A stretch of 64,000 bases of DNA, taken from NCBI RefSeq assembly GCF_013166515.1, contig NZ_JABKKJ010000011.1:24999-88998 (forward strand). The letters run 5' to 3'. Positions 56,079 to 64,000 of the stretch are shown piece after piece. Positions within the stretch are counted from its first letter, which is position 1. Every line of letters begins with the position of its first letter. The notes under the pieces are model-generated. The model was not told where the DNA came from. It saw only the letters and a program-made list of their open reading frames with translations, and did not search any database. This stretch comes from Xylanibacter caecicola. Its GTDB lineage: Bacteria > Bacteroidota > Bacteroidia > Bacteroidales > Bacteroidaceae. The position numbers and the translations under genes are program-made.

Positions 56079-56892
56079 AACTTCTGTCATCAAACGAGTT
56101 GTACCCTTTCATCACTCCTTTTGTCGCTTGGTATTTGTCTATTAAAAGCGGGTCGGTGTTTATAAGTTGCATTAGAGCCTCATCACTCTGTTTCAAATTA
56201 CTTTTTATAAACGGATAACCGTCGCTTGCCAATATGATTTCAGTCTTTTGTGGAGGTACGTTTATTACTTTTATCAAGTTTACAGGCATGTCAAAACCGT
56301 CTATTACGGCATAGTTCTTGTTCTGATGTGAGCATGCAGCTATAAGTTCGGGCAGGATATGAATTCTGCCCGTGTCTTTTATACGCAGACAATCAATGCT
56401 CTTTTGCAAGTCATAGGCGTCTTTGCATTTATGCAATTCGTTCTTGATGAAAGCCGAGCGTTTAGCGGCAATGGTCTCTTCGTATGGCTTGGGATTATCG
56501 TAATATGTTCCGTCCACCGTGCAGTGACAGTCGCCTACGAGCCAAACCTGTCTGTGGTGTCGGCTGTAAATCACGGCACTTGCCGTGGCGCGTTCTGTTG
56601 GCATGGCACGCAGCCTGTTTATATCATAACCGTATTCTGCATATATCCTGTATATGGCATTTGTTATACCTTTGCAGAATTCTTCCATGCTTGTCTTTGC
56701 CGGCATGCTGTCAATGAATGCCTTGATTGTTTCCATGCAGAAGCGTCCGTTGCTCATACTGCTGTCGATGCGTGCGGCAGTTTTACTTGTGCTTCCGTCT
56801 ATTACGGCTACAAATCTATCGTTTACCGTTATTCCGTCTTCGCACTCTTGTTGTGTCCTTTTTCCTATTATTGTTTTCTCTATGATTTCCAT
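56059..56892 (-). CDS. PP2C-like (PPM-fold) protein
   Basis: A 277-residue cytoplasmic protein with the metal-binding skeleton of PPM phosphatases: CEDGI (Asp19), AVIDGS (Asp32, Gly33), WLVGDCH near 117, LASDGYPF near 227 and a terminal FDDRSYV. These are the motif positions for the two metal ions, though overall similarity to named families is low, so I call it by fold only. Its first 77 bases overlap the 3' end of the YgiQ-type gene in another frame, and the overlap includes the CEDG motif. It may be co-expressed with that gene. Confidence 0.7.
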   Translation of the reverse strand: MEIIEKTIIGKRTQQECEDGITVNDRFVAVIDGSTSKTAARIDSSMSNGRFCMETIKAFIDSMPAKTSMEEFCKGITNAIYRIYAEYGYDINRLRAMPTERATASAVIYSRHHRQVWLVGDCHCTVDGTYYDNPKPYEETIAAKRSAFIKNELHKCKDAYDLQKSIDCLRIKDTGRIHILPELIAACSHQNKNYAVIDGFDMPVNLIKVINVPPQKTEIILASDGYPFIKSNLKQSDEALMQLINTDPLLIDKYQATKGVMKGYNSFDDRSYVRFRD

Positions 56893-58738
56893 TATACGGT
56901 GCTTTGGGCATGAAAGGATACAGTCGTTTGATAATGTCAGGACGTCCGATGCGCCTCAACTCATTTTCTATATTATTTCTTTCTTCGGGTTTATACCAAA
57001 AGAAGAACATGCGTTGTGCCAGTTTCTCGCGCTGCGTCTTTGCCGATGTTATCGGTTCAAGTGTATACGGATCGTAACCGGTATACCATGTTTCGGTGCT
57101 GATTGTCATAGGGGTAGGAGTAAAGTCCTGTACCTGTTCAAGGTGAAAGTCCATGCCCTTTGTCAATACAGCCAGCTCTGCCATGTCTTCTTCGCGACAT
57201 CCCGGATGACTGCTGATAAAGTAAGGTATAATCTGTTGTTTAAGATTTTCTTCCTTATTTATGCGGTCGAATATCCGCTTGAATTCTTCGAATAGTTTGA
57301 ACGACGGTTTTCGCATCAGATTGAGAACACGATCGGTAACATGTTCCGGTGCCACTTTCAGCCGTCCGCTTACATGGTTGCAGATAAGTTCGTGAATGTA
57401 TTGATGTGCGGCACGGTTTGTTTTATCGTCTTTGCTTTTGTGCAATAACAAATCGTAGCGTACTCCGCTGCCAATAAAACTTTTCTTTATTCCCGGTATG
57501 GCATCCACTGCCTTATATACATCGATAAGTTTTGAATGGTCTGTATTCAGGTTGGGGCAGATCTGTGGATGTATGCACGAGGGGCGTTTGCATTTTCCGC
57601 AGATGTCTTTATTCTTACCTTCCATTCCGTACATATTTGCAGACGGTCCTCCAAGGTCGCTCAGGTATCCTTTGAAGTCCGGCAGTTCCATAACCTTCCT
57701 TACCTCTCTCAATATGCTCTCTTTGCTTCTGCACACGATAAACTTTCCCTGATGGGCACTGATTGTGCAGAAAGCGCAACCGCCAAAACATCCCCTGTGA
57801 ATGTTTACCGAGTGTTTTATCATTTCATAGGCGGGGATACGCTTGTTTTTGTATTTAGGGTGCGGCAACCGTGTATACGGCAGCTCATGAGATGCATCCA
57901 ATTCATCCGTTGAAATTGGAGGGTAGGGAGGATTTACTACGACGCAGGATTTGCCTGTGTGTTGTATCAATCTCTGTGCGTGCAGCTTGTTTGATTCTTC
58001 CTCGATATGTCTTATGTTTTCCGCTTGTGCTTTCTTGTTTTGCAGACATTCTTCGTGTGAATGCAGTATGATATCACCGTTCTCATCATTGTATGTGGGA
58101 ATATCTTTCTCTTCGGTGACGTATACGGTTTGCGGAATGTCCTTTATATCCTTTATGTCTCTTCCTTTTTGCAATTCGTGGCACAATTTCTTTATAGGTG
58201 CCTCTCCCATGCCGTATATTATCAAGTCTGCGCCGGAGTCGAATAATATGCAAGGCTTCAGGCGGTCTTGCCAATAGTCGTAGTGTGTAAGGCGGCGGAG
58301 CGATGCTTCTATGCCTCCAAGAACAATGGGAGTGTCCGGATAGAGGTTGCGAAGGATGCGGCTGTATACTATTGTAGGGTATTCGGGACGGCAATCGTGT
58401 CTGCCGTCCGGACTATAGGCATCTTCAGAACGGAGACGTTTGTTTGCCGTATATTTGTTTACCATGGAGTCCATGCAGCCGGGTGATATACCGAAGAACA
58501 GGCGTGGACGTCCGAGTTTCTTGAAGTCTCGGAAATCACCGTGCCAGTCCGGTTGCGGCACGATGGCGACTTTCAGTCCCATAGACTCTATCGTACGCCC
58601 TATCACTGCGCAACCGAAAGACGGATGGTCTACATAGGCATCACCGGAAAACAGTATTACATCCGGTGTGTCCCACCCTCTTAATTCAACTTCTTTTTTT
58701 GTAGTTGGCAGCCAGTCGGTCAGTTTGTAGTTATTCAT
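56816..58738 (-). CDS. YgiQ-family radical SAM protein (UPF0313)
   Basis: A 640-residue radical SAM enzyme. The iron-sulfur motif is CFGGCAFC (CxxxCxxC) in HRGCFGGCAFCTISAHQG at about residue 316-333. The N-terminal region has the YgiQ opening LPTTKKEVELRGWDTPDVILFSGDAYVDH-like sequence (LPTTKKEVELRGWD), and the core includes KVAPEHVTDRVLNLMRKPS and PYFISSHPGC. Function of YgiQ proteins is not established. The C-terminal 25 residues are very basic and asparagine-rich (NNNRKKDTTRVRRRNNGKR); this tail is encoded by the overlap with the PP2C-like gene. Confidence 0.92.
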   Translation of the reverse strand: MNNYKLTDWLPTTKKEVELRGWDTPDVILFSGDAYVDHPSFGCAVIGRTIESMGLKVAIVPQPDWHGDFRDFKKLGRPRLFFGISPGCMDSMVNKYTANKRLRSEDAYSPDGRHDCRPEYPTIVYSRILRNLYPDTPIVLGGIEASLRRLTHYDYWQDRLKPCILFDSGADLIIYGMGEAPIKKLCHELQKGRDIKDIKDIPQTVYVTEEKDIPTYNDENGDIILHSHEECLQNKKAQAENIRHIEEESNKLHAQRLIQHTGKSCVVVNPPYPPISTDELDASHELPYTRLPHPKYKNKRIPAYEMIKHSVNIHRGCFGGCAFCTISAHQGKFIVCRSKESILREVRKVMELPDFKGYLSDLGGPSANMYGMEGKNKDICGKCKRPSCIHPQICPNLNTDHSKLIDVYKAVDAIPGIKKSFIGSGVRYDLLLHKSKDDKTNRAAHQYIHELICNHVSGRLKVAPEHVTDRVLNLMRKPSFKLFEEFKRIFDRINKEENLKQQIIPYFISSHPGCREEDMAELAVLTKGMDFHLEQVQDFTPTPMTISTETWYTGYDPYTLEPITSAKTQREKLAQRMFFFWYKPEERNNIENELRRIGRPDIIKRLYPFMPKAPYNGNHRENNNRKKDTTRVRRRNNGKR

Positions 58739-58746
58739 TTTGCTAT

Positions 58747-58828
58747 GTAGATGTTTGAAATTAATTATTATTAAAGTAAATATTTCATATACCTATTAAT
58801 ATATATACGTTTAATTTTGAACATCTAC
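58747..58828. repeat. Inverted repeat upstream of the YgiQ-type gene
   Basis: GTAGATGTTTGAAATTAA (58747-58764) pairs with 58811-58828 with two mismatches, in an AT-rich gap. It may be an operator or a terminator of the small gene upstream. Confidence 0.45.
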
Positions 58829-58854
58829 TTATTACGCTGCTGACGTATATAATA

Positions 58855-59190
58855 TTATTCTTTTTGTTCCTTGTCACAACCTTCCGTTTCTTCGTCATTG
58901 TCGTTTTCCCATTTAATGAACAGCTCCGCAAGCTTTTGCAATCCTGTTGCTTTCATGTTGCTGTTGTACACCACATCGAGACACAAGTCTATAAGACGCT
59001 TGTCTCTGCCTGCTTCTGAGCCGAGAAGCGAGCGTATGTTGAGTCTCAGCTTTTCCAGTACAGCCTCGTCTATTATTCCGTTGCTGTCTATGAGATCTTT
59101 CAAAAGCGCATAGTCTTTTATTGTACGCAAATGTTCGTCACTGACGATTATTGTCCTTGTTCCTGAAAGGTTTGTTTGAATCTTGTACAT
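58855..59190 (-). CDS. Small hypothetical protein
   Basis: A 111-residue predicted soluble, helical protein that I cannot assign to a family. Residues 1-25 may form two strands (MYKIQTNLSGTRTIIVSDEH), followed by helices (LEKLRLNIRSLLGSEAG, LIDLCLDVVYN). The tail is strongly acidic (ENDNDEETEGCDKEQKE). It lies between the YgiQ-type and amidase genes, co-directional, 14 bases after the latter, which supports it being a real gene. Codon use looks like its neighbours. Confidence 0.65.
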   Translation of the reverse strand: MYKIQTNLSGTRTIIVSDEHLRTIKDYALLKDLIDSNGIIDEAVLEKLRLNIRSLLGSEAGRDKRLIDLCLDVVYNSNMKATGLQKLAELFIKWENDNDEETEGCDKEQKE

Positions 59191-59204
59191 AATAAATGTA
59201 TATT

Positions 59205-61862
59205 TTATTGTTCAAGTAGAAATGTCATTATGCCCCGCATTATTGTTTCCCTTTTCCGTGCCGACTTTATGCATTCGAATGGAAAGCCCAATGCCATTGT
59301 ACGGAAGTCATTGCCGGCATATGCCACGCATGCAGATGTTCCGTTTTCGTATGTCAGTGCACAGAATGCCGGTGCCAGCGGATGCAGGATGTCTGATGAT
59401 GTTGAGGCATAATGTGTTTCATTAAGTTTACGGTATATGTCGAATGTCGTACCCATACCGGTTATATTCTCGTTATCTGTGTCACGGTAAGTCCCGTTGT
59501 ATACGGTATGCAGTACATCCGCCATAAATGCTTTGTCATTTACAGACAACATGTCACCGGCTATATATGAACCGGATACTAACAGTCTGCCACCGGATGA
59601 TATATATTGCCGTAGCTTTTCCTGCATGATTTTGGAAAACGTCTTGTAAGATGTCGTTGTTGACGGGCTTTGTTTTTCCTGTCCGAGGATGAGATCTACA
59701 CAGTCATATCCGGCAATATCAGCCATACCGTTTTCTATAGCCTTGGAGGAACAGCTGACAACGTTATATTTTTTTGTTGCAGCTATGGCTTCTGCATGTG
59801 TGGCAGTGTAGTCAAAGTTGTTTCCGGCAATGAATGTTCCTTCCATTTCGTTGCTGCTGTATCCCAATCCTGCAGTTGTCTCGACTCCTGTCTGTGATTT
59901 GTTGAATGACAGTTGTCTGCCACTCCATGCTGCAGTGGTTCCGTATGTTACTCCTACATCTTCGGAAATATCAAAGCCCTGTAATGAATCGTTTTCCACA
60001 ACAGCCGGAGGTGACAGCCTTTGGAAACCGTTGATTATCATTACGGTTTTAGATGCTTTTGGTTCGTATACCGCCGATACCACTTCCGATGGGAAACTCT
60101 CGCCGCCTTTATTTAAAGCCGTTATCTTGAAACGATACACCATTCCCGGATTAAGTTTTATGCGACAGGCATTGCCTTTAACGACATTTCCGTTGTCAAA
60201 TCCCGCATTACCGGCGGATGTATATACAACGAATGACTGCGGTGCAGCTGTCGGCTCGAGCTTATCGTGTGTAGCATTCCATTTTATCAATATTTCTCCC
60301 GGTGCAGTGAATGTTATACATGGTGCCGTTGGTGCCAATGGCGCTACAGTATATGGCTTGTTGTTTTGTTTGGATATAAAACGCAGTATGGTCTTATATA
60401 TGCTTCTTGCCATTGTAAAACGAAATGACGGATCCTGTGCCAATAGCATGTCGGGGAAGTTCTGGTGTGAGAGAGTCTCGATTATTGCCGATGGCATTTC
60501 CGGACAGCGCGTTTCGGAATAGTTGCGGTCATAAAGTTCGCGTATGTTCCATTTTCCATATTGGGCTGTAATGTCACGCCGGATGTTTTCAAGCAGGCTG
60601 CCGGCAAAGTCTTTTGAAAGACTTCTCGGTTGCCCCGCACCAAGTTTGCCTCCGTTAAAGCCCGTAGTACAAATGGCAAGTGAGCCTATAATAGACTTGT
60701 TATCCCTTGCGAAACCGGCATCGCTGTGCACGGCAAGTGACAGCTCGATGGGGATGTTCTTTCCTTTTCTGTCAGGTACAAAGCATGAGCCGCCTGCGAG
60801 CCAGTTTGTCATATAAGACCGGGTGTTGATGTCATCGGCATAGTCATCGGCTCCTCCTTTACCGTTGTAGACACTGTCCGGTGCCCCTGCCCATTGGGCA
60901 TAGTATCTTGCTCCTTCAAAACAGCGTGGCATACCGCTTACCGTTCCTTCCCTTGAGACGTTGCCCATGCCTCCGCCAAAGCGTACGGCATCGGCAGTGA
61001 CAACTCCTTTATGTCCGGAAACATTTGACAGCACCACCCTGTTATTGGAATTGCAACCGGCGTCAAAGTCGAATGTTCCGAGATACACCCAAGTGCCTCC
61101 GCCCATACGCTGGTTTATGCTGAACGTTGTCTTTATCCCTTTATGCCATACGGTGTACCTTGCATCCGGTATGCTTTTATGCACGGTCGGGTAGCTTACA
61201 TAAACAGCATAGCGCCCCGGTTTTACTATGCGCGGCTGGTATGATATTTCACATCCTCCGTGTTGTGCGGCTTTTGCCATGCGTGCCGTTCCCGTTGTAA
61301 ACGGGTTCTCGTTCTCAATTCTTTTCTTATATGCAAAGCCCGGTGTGCCTGCATCATGCCATTTCTCGCCGATATTTATCTCTGTGTAGTATGGCAGAGG
61401 ATTAATGTCATCATTGTCCACTATTATTTCATTGCGTTGCCAGTCACGTTCTCGTGGAGTGAAAACATTAGCCCCTGATTTCTCAAGCATCGGTATGAGG
61501 TATGGCACGACAATTGTTTGCGTGAAGAGGTCTTCCGTGGTGCAGAACAGATAAGGGCGTTGCCACTCCCAACGTCTCTTTTTATTGTTGTAGTATCGTC
61601 CGTGACTTGCCCAAATTGAGAGATGACGATTTTGCAAGCCTTCGGTGATTGTGTATGGTTGTGAGAGACTTTGTACCCACGGCGTACCGGTGTATATCGG
61701 TGATGTTTGTTGTCTTGTATCACGTTTATGGCTGTTCCTGTCTTTTGTTTGTGTCGGTGATGAAACCGTTCCACCGTTCTTTTGTATCGAACGGTGACTG
61801 CCACATGCCGCGAGTGCACACAGAACAGCTATGAATAATGATTTTCTTAGTATACCGGGCAT
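59205..61862 (-). CDS. Lipoprotein N-acetylmuramoyl-L-alanine amidase-like protein with golvesin-type insert
   Basis: An 885-residue lipoprotein: lipobox ALAAC gives acylated Cys20. Residues 70-150 hold the first half of an Amidase_3-like fold with SHGRY (His87) and TTEDLF (Glu110). A golvesin/xanthan-lyase-type beta domain occupies about 160-300 (GRYAVYVSYP, DARYTVWHKG, VTADAVRFGGGMG). The amidase half resumes with LSLAVHSDAG (His379) and PSAIIETLSHQN (Glu462), so all four usual zinc/catalytic residues are present. An FN3 module (about 510-610) and a C-terminal Rossmann-like/ThuA-like region follow. Databases often call such proteins xanthan lyase; the catalytic residues favour a cell-wall amidase. 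The insertion reading is mine. Confidence 0.8.
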   Translation of the reverse strand: MPGILRKSLFIAVLCALAACGSHRSIQKNGGTVSSPTQTKDRNSHKRDTRQQTSPIYTGTPWVQSLSQPYTITEGLQNRHLSIWASHGRYYNNKKRRWEWQRPYLFCTTEDLFTQTIVVPYLIPMLEKSGANVFTPRERDWQRNEIIVDNDDINPLPYYTEINIGEKWHDAGTPGFAYKKRIENENPFTTGTARMAKAAQHGGCEISYQPRIVKPGRYAVYVSYPTVHKSIPDARYTVWHKGIKTTFSINQRMGGGTWVYLGTFDFDAGCNSNNRVVLSNVSGHKGVVTADAVRFGGGMGNVSREGTVSGMPRCFEGARYYAQWAGAPDSVYNGKGGADDYADDINTRSYMTNWLAGGSCFVPDRKGKNIPIELSLAVHSDAGFARDNKSIIGSLAICTTGFNGGKLGAGQPRSLSKDFAGSLLENIRRDITAQYGKWNIRELYDRNYSETRCPEMPSAIIETLSHQNFPDMLLAQDPSFRFTMARSIYKTILRFISKQNNKPYTVAPLAPTAPCITFTAPGEILIKWNATHDKLEPTAAPQSFVVYTSAGNAGFDNGNVVKGNACRIKLNPGMVYRFKITALNKGGESFPSEVVSAVYEPKASKTVMIINGFQRLSPPAVVENDSLQGFDISEDVGVTYGTTAAWSGRQLSFNKSQTGVETTAGLGYSSNEMEGTFIAGNNFDYTATHAEAIAATKKYNVVSCSSKAIENGMADIAGYDCVDLILGQEKQSPSTTTSYKTFSKIMQEKLRQYISSGGRLLVSGSYIAGDMLSVNDKAFMADVLHTVYNGTYRDTDNENITGMGTTFDIYRKLNETHYASTSSDILHPLAPAFCALTYENGTSACVAYAGNDFRTMALGFPFECIKSARKRETIMRGIMTFLLEQ

Positions 61863-61864
61863 TC

Positions 61865-62416
61865 TTATTCTCCTGTAGTGAACTTATCCGGATATCTTCC
61901 TTTGAAGTCCTTGAAATATTGTTTTATCTCGTGCATGTCACGGTCTGCATCGCCGGTTGGCACGATTGTCTTGGTGCATTGTATAAGTTTGCGACTGTAG
62001 TCTACGCCATATAATAAGATAGGTATACCTGCTTTTAGAGCTATATAATAGAATCCCATTTTCCAATTCGGATTCAGCGAGCGTGTTCCTTCGGGTGTTA
62101 TGCACAATTGAAAGTCTGAAGCCTTCTTCGCTTCTGCTGCCAGATTATCAGTCATGCTTGTGTGTTTGGAGCGCCATACGGGTATACCTCCGATATGCCT
62201 GAAGATTGGTCCGAGAGGAAAGAAGAACCATTCTTTCTTCATCATGAAGTTTATTCTCATGCCTTCCGCCCGCATATATAGCTGCCCAATGACAAAGTCC
62301 CGGTTGCTGGTGTGTGGTGCAAGGCATATTATACATTTCTCAGGGTGTTGTACAGTTACATTCTTTTTCCACCCGAGAATTCCGTAGAGCACCCGGGCAC
62401 ATATTTTTCTGATCAT
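61865..62416 (-). CDS. 1-acyl-sn-glycerol-3-phosphate acyltransferase-like protein
   Basis: A 183-residue PlsC-family acyltransferase. The HX4D motif is APHTSNRDF (His35, Asp40), followed by KEWFFFPLGPIFRHIGGIPVWR and TPEGTRS (the EGTR motif near 109). It is shorter than typical PlsC (about 240), lacking N-terminal membrane helices, as in related Bacteroidota proteins. Acyl acceptor unknown. It starts 2 bases before the amidase gene on the same strand, so the two are probably one operon. Confidence 0.88.
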   Translation of the reverse strand: MIRKICARVLYGILGWKKNVTVQHPEKCIICLAPHTSNRDFVIGQLYMRAEGMRINFMMKKEWFFFPLGPIFRHIGGIPVWRSKHTSMTDNLAAEAKKASDFQLCITPEGTRSLNPNWKMGFYYIALKAGIPILLYGVDYSRKLIQCTKTIVPTGDADRDMHEIKQYFKDFKGRYPDKFTTGE

Positions 62417-62437
62417 GTTTATTTGTTGTTGTGGAGT

Positions 62438-62710
62438 TTAGTTGAGATTGCTGATTTGATCTACAATCTCGTTAATCTGTTTGGAGAAATTCTCCGTAAG
62501 GTCTTTATAATAAGTCTCAGCTTTCATTCCCGGCTCCGGATGAGAAACACGCGCGATATAATTACTGTGTGTTTTTATTATCGAATATAAAAGGGCATCG
62601 AGCGTCTGCTTGTCCGCCGGAACGCCGTATAGGGATGCCGCTATACACTCAGCGAAGAGATCGCTGCAGATATAGTTTATACGTTTCTTCAGTTCTCTTT
62701 TGTTTGCCAT
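62438..62710 (-). CDS. Small hypothetical protein
   Basis: A 90-residue helical protein (ELKKRINYICSDLFAECIAA, TENFSKQINEIVDQISNLN) that I cannot assign. It is first in a co-directional string with the acyltransferase (21-base gap) and has a promoter-like TATCTTTG box upstream. This supports a real gene. Confidence 0.7.
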   Translation of the reverse strand: MANKRELKKRINYICSDLFAECIAASLYGVPADKQTLDALLYSIIKTHSNYIARVSHPEPGMKAETYYKDLTENFSKQINEIVDQISNLN

Positions 62711-62756
62711 GATGCTCTCCTTTCTTATTTCTATTTGTTTTAAAAGTTCATTGCTA

Positions 62757-62764
62757 CAAAGATA
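62757..62764 (-). promoter_or_regulatory. Probable promoter (-7 box) of the gene at 62710
   Basis: The minus strand reads TATCTTTG, 47 bases before the ATG. Confidence 0.55.
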
Positions 62765-62889
62765 GTGTTTTTTTGTAAAATAAGAAAATTATTAAACAAT
62801 AATTTGATGCTTTGATATTTCGTGTTTTTAATTTGTATTTTTAATAACTACATGGGTGGATGTATTCGGAGTGAGGACATCCGAATGAT

Positions 62890-63021
62890 ACATTCCTTAT
62901 TCGTAATTCATAACCCTTATGTTTACGTCTCATAAAGCTATGGGTTACGTGTCGTAAAGCTATGGGTTATGACAGTCAATGCTCTGCAAACCGCAATTTA
63001 AGATGCCGCGGTGTGCGGTCG
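62890..63021. repeat. 22-bp periodic dyad array, about six units
   Basis: Units start at 62890, 62912, 62934, 62956, 62978 and 63000, most opening with AA. Units 62934 and 62956 both begin AAAGCTATGGGTTA, and 62912 contains a related AACCCTTATGTTTACG. The words are close to those of the other 22-bp arrays. Confidence 0.65.
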
Positions 63022-63040
63022 GACATATTGCACGAAGATG

Positions 63041-63396
63041 TGTGGAGGGTTGTCGGTTTTATAAAGGTTCCACACAAAAGACTGCATGTTGCAACGACTT
63101 GTGTTACAGATGCTTATGAAACACATAGATGCGGCAAAACAGCAAGTGTGGAGGGTGTGGAGCCTTTTTCTCTAAAACATACGCGAGAAAATACGCATAT
63201 TTATCACGACGGGAGGTGACGTTGTGTTTTTGTATGTATATATAAAAAAAGTTTTGTAAAAAAGGTTCCACACCCTCCACACTTGCAATTTTGCCACGTT
63301 TGTATATTTTGTAAATCTCTGTAACACAAGTTTTTGCAACATGCAGTCTTTTGTGTGGAACCTTGTGTGGAACCTTTATAAAACTTGCAACCCTCC
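63041..63396. repeat. Long imperfect inverted repeat, about 130-bp arms
   Basis: Left arm 63041-63170 and right arm 63257-63396, with an 86-base spacer. Shared words include TTTATAAAGGTTCCACACA, AAAGACTGCATGTTGCAA, CTTGTGTTACAGA and CAAGTGTGGAGGGTGTGGA. The right arm has an extra partial copy of the GGTTCCACAC word. Frames found here on both strands are by-products of the repeat and do not look like proteins. Confidence 0.7.
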
Positions 63397-63532
63397 ATAG
63401 CTTCGTTTTTTATCCCTTTGACTGTATGTGTGTTTCATGTGTGGAGTTTTCAAAAACAAGATACATAAAATGTGAAGATTCCAAATCGAAGTGCAAAATT
63501 TTGATTTAGGAATTACCTCTTTCAGAGTATTG
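63397..63532. other. AT-rich stretch left of the IS element; no gene seen
   Basis: It lies between the long inverted repeat and the palindrome. I see no conserved frame or recognised site. Confidence 0.4.
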
Positions 63533-63572
63533 TCCGTCCTCTCTTGGGGGCGCGCCCCCAAGAGAGGACGGA
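63533..63572. repeat. 40-bp perfect palindrome beside the IS element
   Basis: Twenty-base arms meet at CGCG with no loop (TCCGTCCTCTCTTGGGGGCG and its complement), giving an unusually GC-rich block in AT-rich surroundings, just left of the transposase gene. It could be part of the element's end or the insertion target. Confidence 0.75.
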
Positions 63573-63647
63573 GCCAAAGTTTTTAACTGACAAAACAAAA
63601 AAAGGAGACCGAAGTCTCCCCGAGATTAACTATCTTTGTTTTGTCAT

Positions 63648-64000
63648 ATGAAGTATAAACAATTAACCTCGCAGCAAAGGTCGCAAATTTTCGCCTTACT
63701 GCAAAGAAAAACATCGAAAAAAGAAATCGCCCTGATAGTAGGGTGCAGTCAATCAACGCTCTCACGTGAAATCAGACGTAATTCCACGGCCACGGGTAAC
63801 TATCTGTGGGACAAGGCCCACGCAAAGGCCTTGGAGCGTCGTAAACGAACCACAACGAACAAACGTCTTGACAGTCTTCTCGTCTGGCGCATCAAGCAGA
63901 TGATTCTCAATAACCAATGGTCACCTGAACAGATCCGCGGCGTGCTGTCCAAAGAAGGCATAAGCATTTCCATACAAAGCATCTACAACATCATCAATGC
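63648..64000 (+). CDS. IS30-family transposase (5' part; runs off window)
   Basis: The frame starts at ATG 63648 and is open to the window end (117 codons). The N-terminal part is an HTH_38-type domain, LTSQQRSQIFALLQRKTSKK then IVGCSQSTLSREIRRNS, the DNA-binding helices typical of IS30 transposases. The next region (QWSPEQIRGVL...SIYNIIN) matches the second IS30 segment before the DDE core, which lies beyond the window. A TATCTTTG box sits 17 bases upstream, and a GGAGAC/GTCTCC hairpin lies in the leader. The left terminal repeat was not fixed but should be between about 63573 and 63610. Confidence 0.9.
   Translation, partial: MKYKQLTSQQRSQIFALLQRKTSKKEIALIVGCSQSTLSREIRRNSTATGNYLWDKAHAKALERRKRTTTNKRLDSLLVWRIKQMILNNQWSPEQIRGVLSKEGISISIQSIYNIIN

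Noticed and set aside
63041..63396. Retron-type msr/msd RNA
   Set aside because: A long inverted repeat is present, but no reverse transcriptase gene is in view and the arm layout does not match a known retron.
62962..63398. Two small frames, one on each strand, with similar cysteine content
   Set aside because: Both are readings of the long inverted repeat in different frames; no conserved protein is seen.

Overview
The window looks like the chromosome of a Bacteroidota member, most likely order Bacteroidales and plausibly a Prevotella-like genus. The evidence is the Bacteroidota-type promoter word TAnnTTTG(C) in front of most transcription units, an LpxC-FabZ fusion, a GT3-type glycogen synthase beside a GT35 glucan phosphorylase, a Na+-NQR complex, a full menaquinone cluster, and TonB-dependent/beta-barrel outer-membrane proteins. 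The genus is an inference. No rRNA, tRNA or CRISPR locus was found.

Layout. 1-12357 (minus strand) is a long co-directional block: phoH, purC, ubiE/menG, aroE, purM, prfA, pyrF, an HD-domain hydrolase, lpxD, lpxC-fabZ, lpxA, miaA, and the first 48 codons of what looks like a class A penicillin-binding protein. 12456-17721 holds a DUF5715-type protein that looks like a degenerate M15 peptidase, convergent with a 1480-residue TamB. 18642-24550 is nqrABCDEF. 25202-32786 (minus) holds a HAD phosphatase, pgi, gpsA, lysS and a TonB-type receptor. 33528-39817 is a menaquinone operon (hotdog thioesterase, menF, menD, menB, menC, menE); the last methylation step is supplied by ubiE/menG in the first block. 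40067-44215 holds divergent aroB and a second large outer-membrane receptor. 44833-49127 is glycogen synthase plus glucan phosphorylase. 49373-54161 holds serS, a fused NfnAB-like flavoprotein, a DUF486 protein and a TtcA-like enzyme. 54379-56032 holds a DMP19 protein, smpB and a HAD phosphatase. 56059-62710 (minus) holds a PP2C-like protein overlapping a YgiQ radical SAM gene, a small protein, a lipoprotein amidase with an apparent golvesin-type insertion, an acyltransferase and a small protein. The window ends in the 5' part of an IS30-family transposase.

The most unusual content is intergenic. Five loci (about 17.9-18.2, 24.7-25.2, 33.3-33.45, 44.5-44.6 and 62.9-63.0 kb) carry arrays with a strict 22-bp period. 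Their units are built from a shared vocabulary of short, mutually complementary words, so the arrays look like lattices of dyads two helical turns apart. Two other loci carry tandem 66-bp modules, each with its own TAnnTTTG promoter box, stacked in front of a gene. Several long inverted-repeat elements (MITE-like) also recur. I cannot identify the lattice with any named repeat class; whether it is already described needs a database search.
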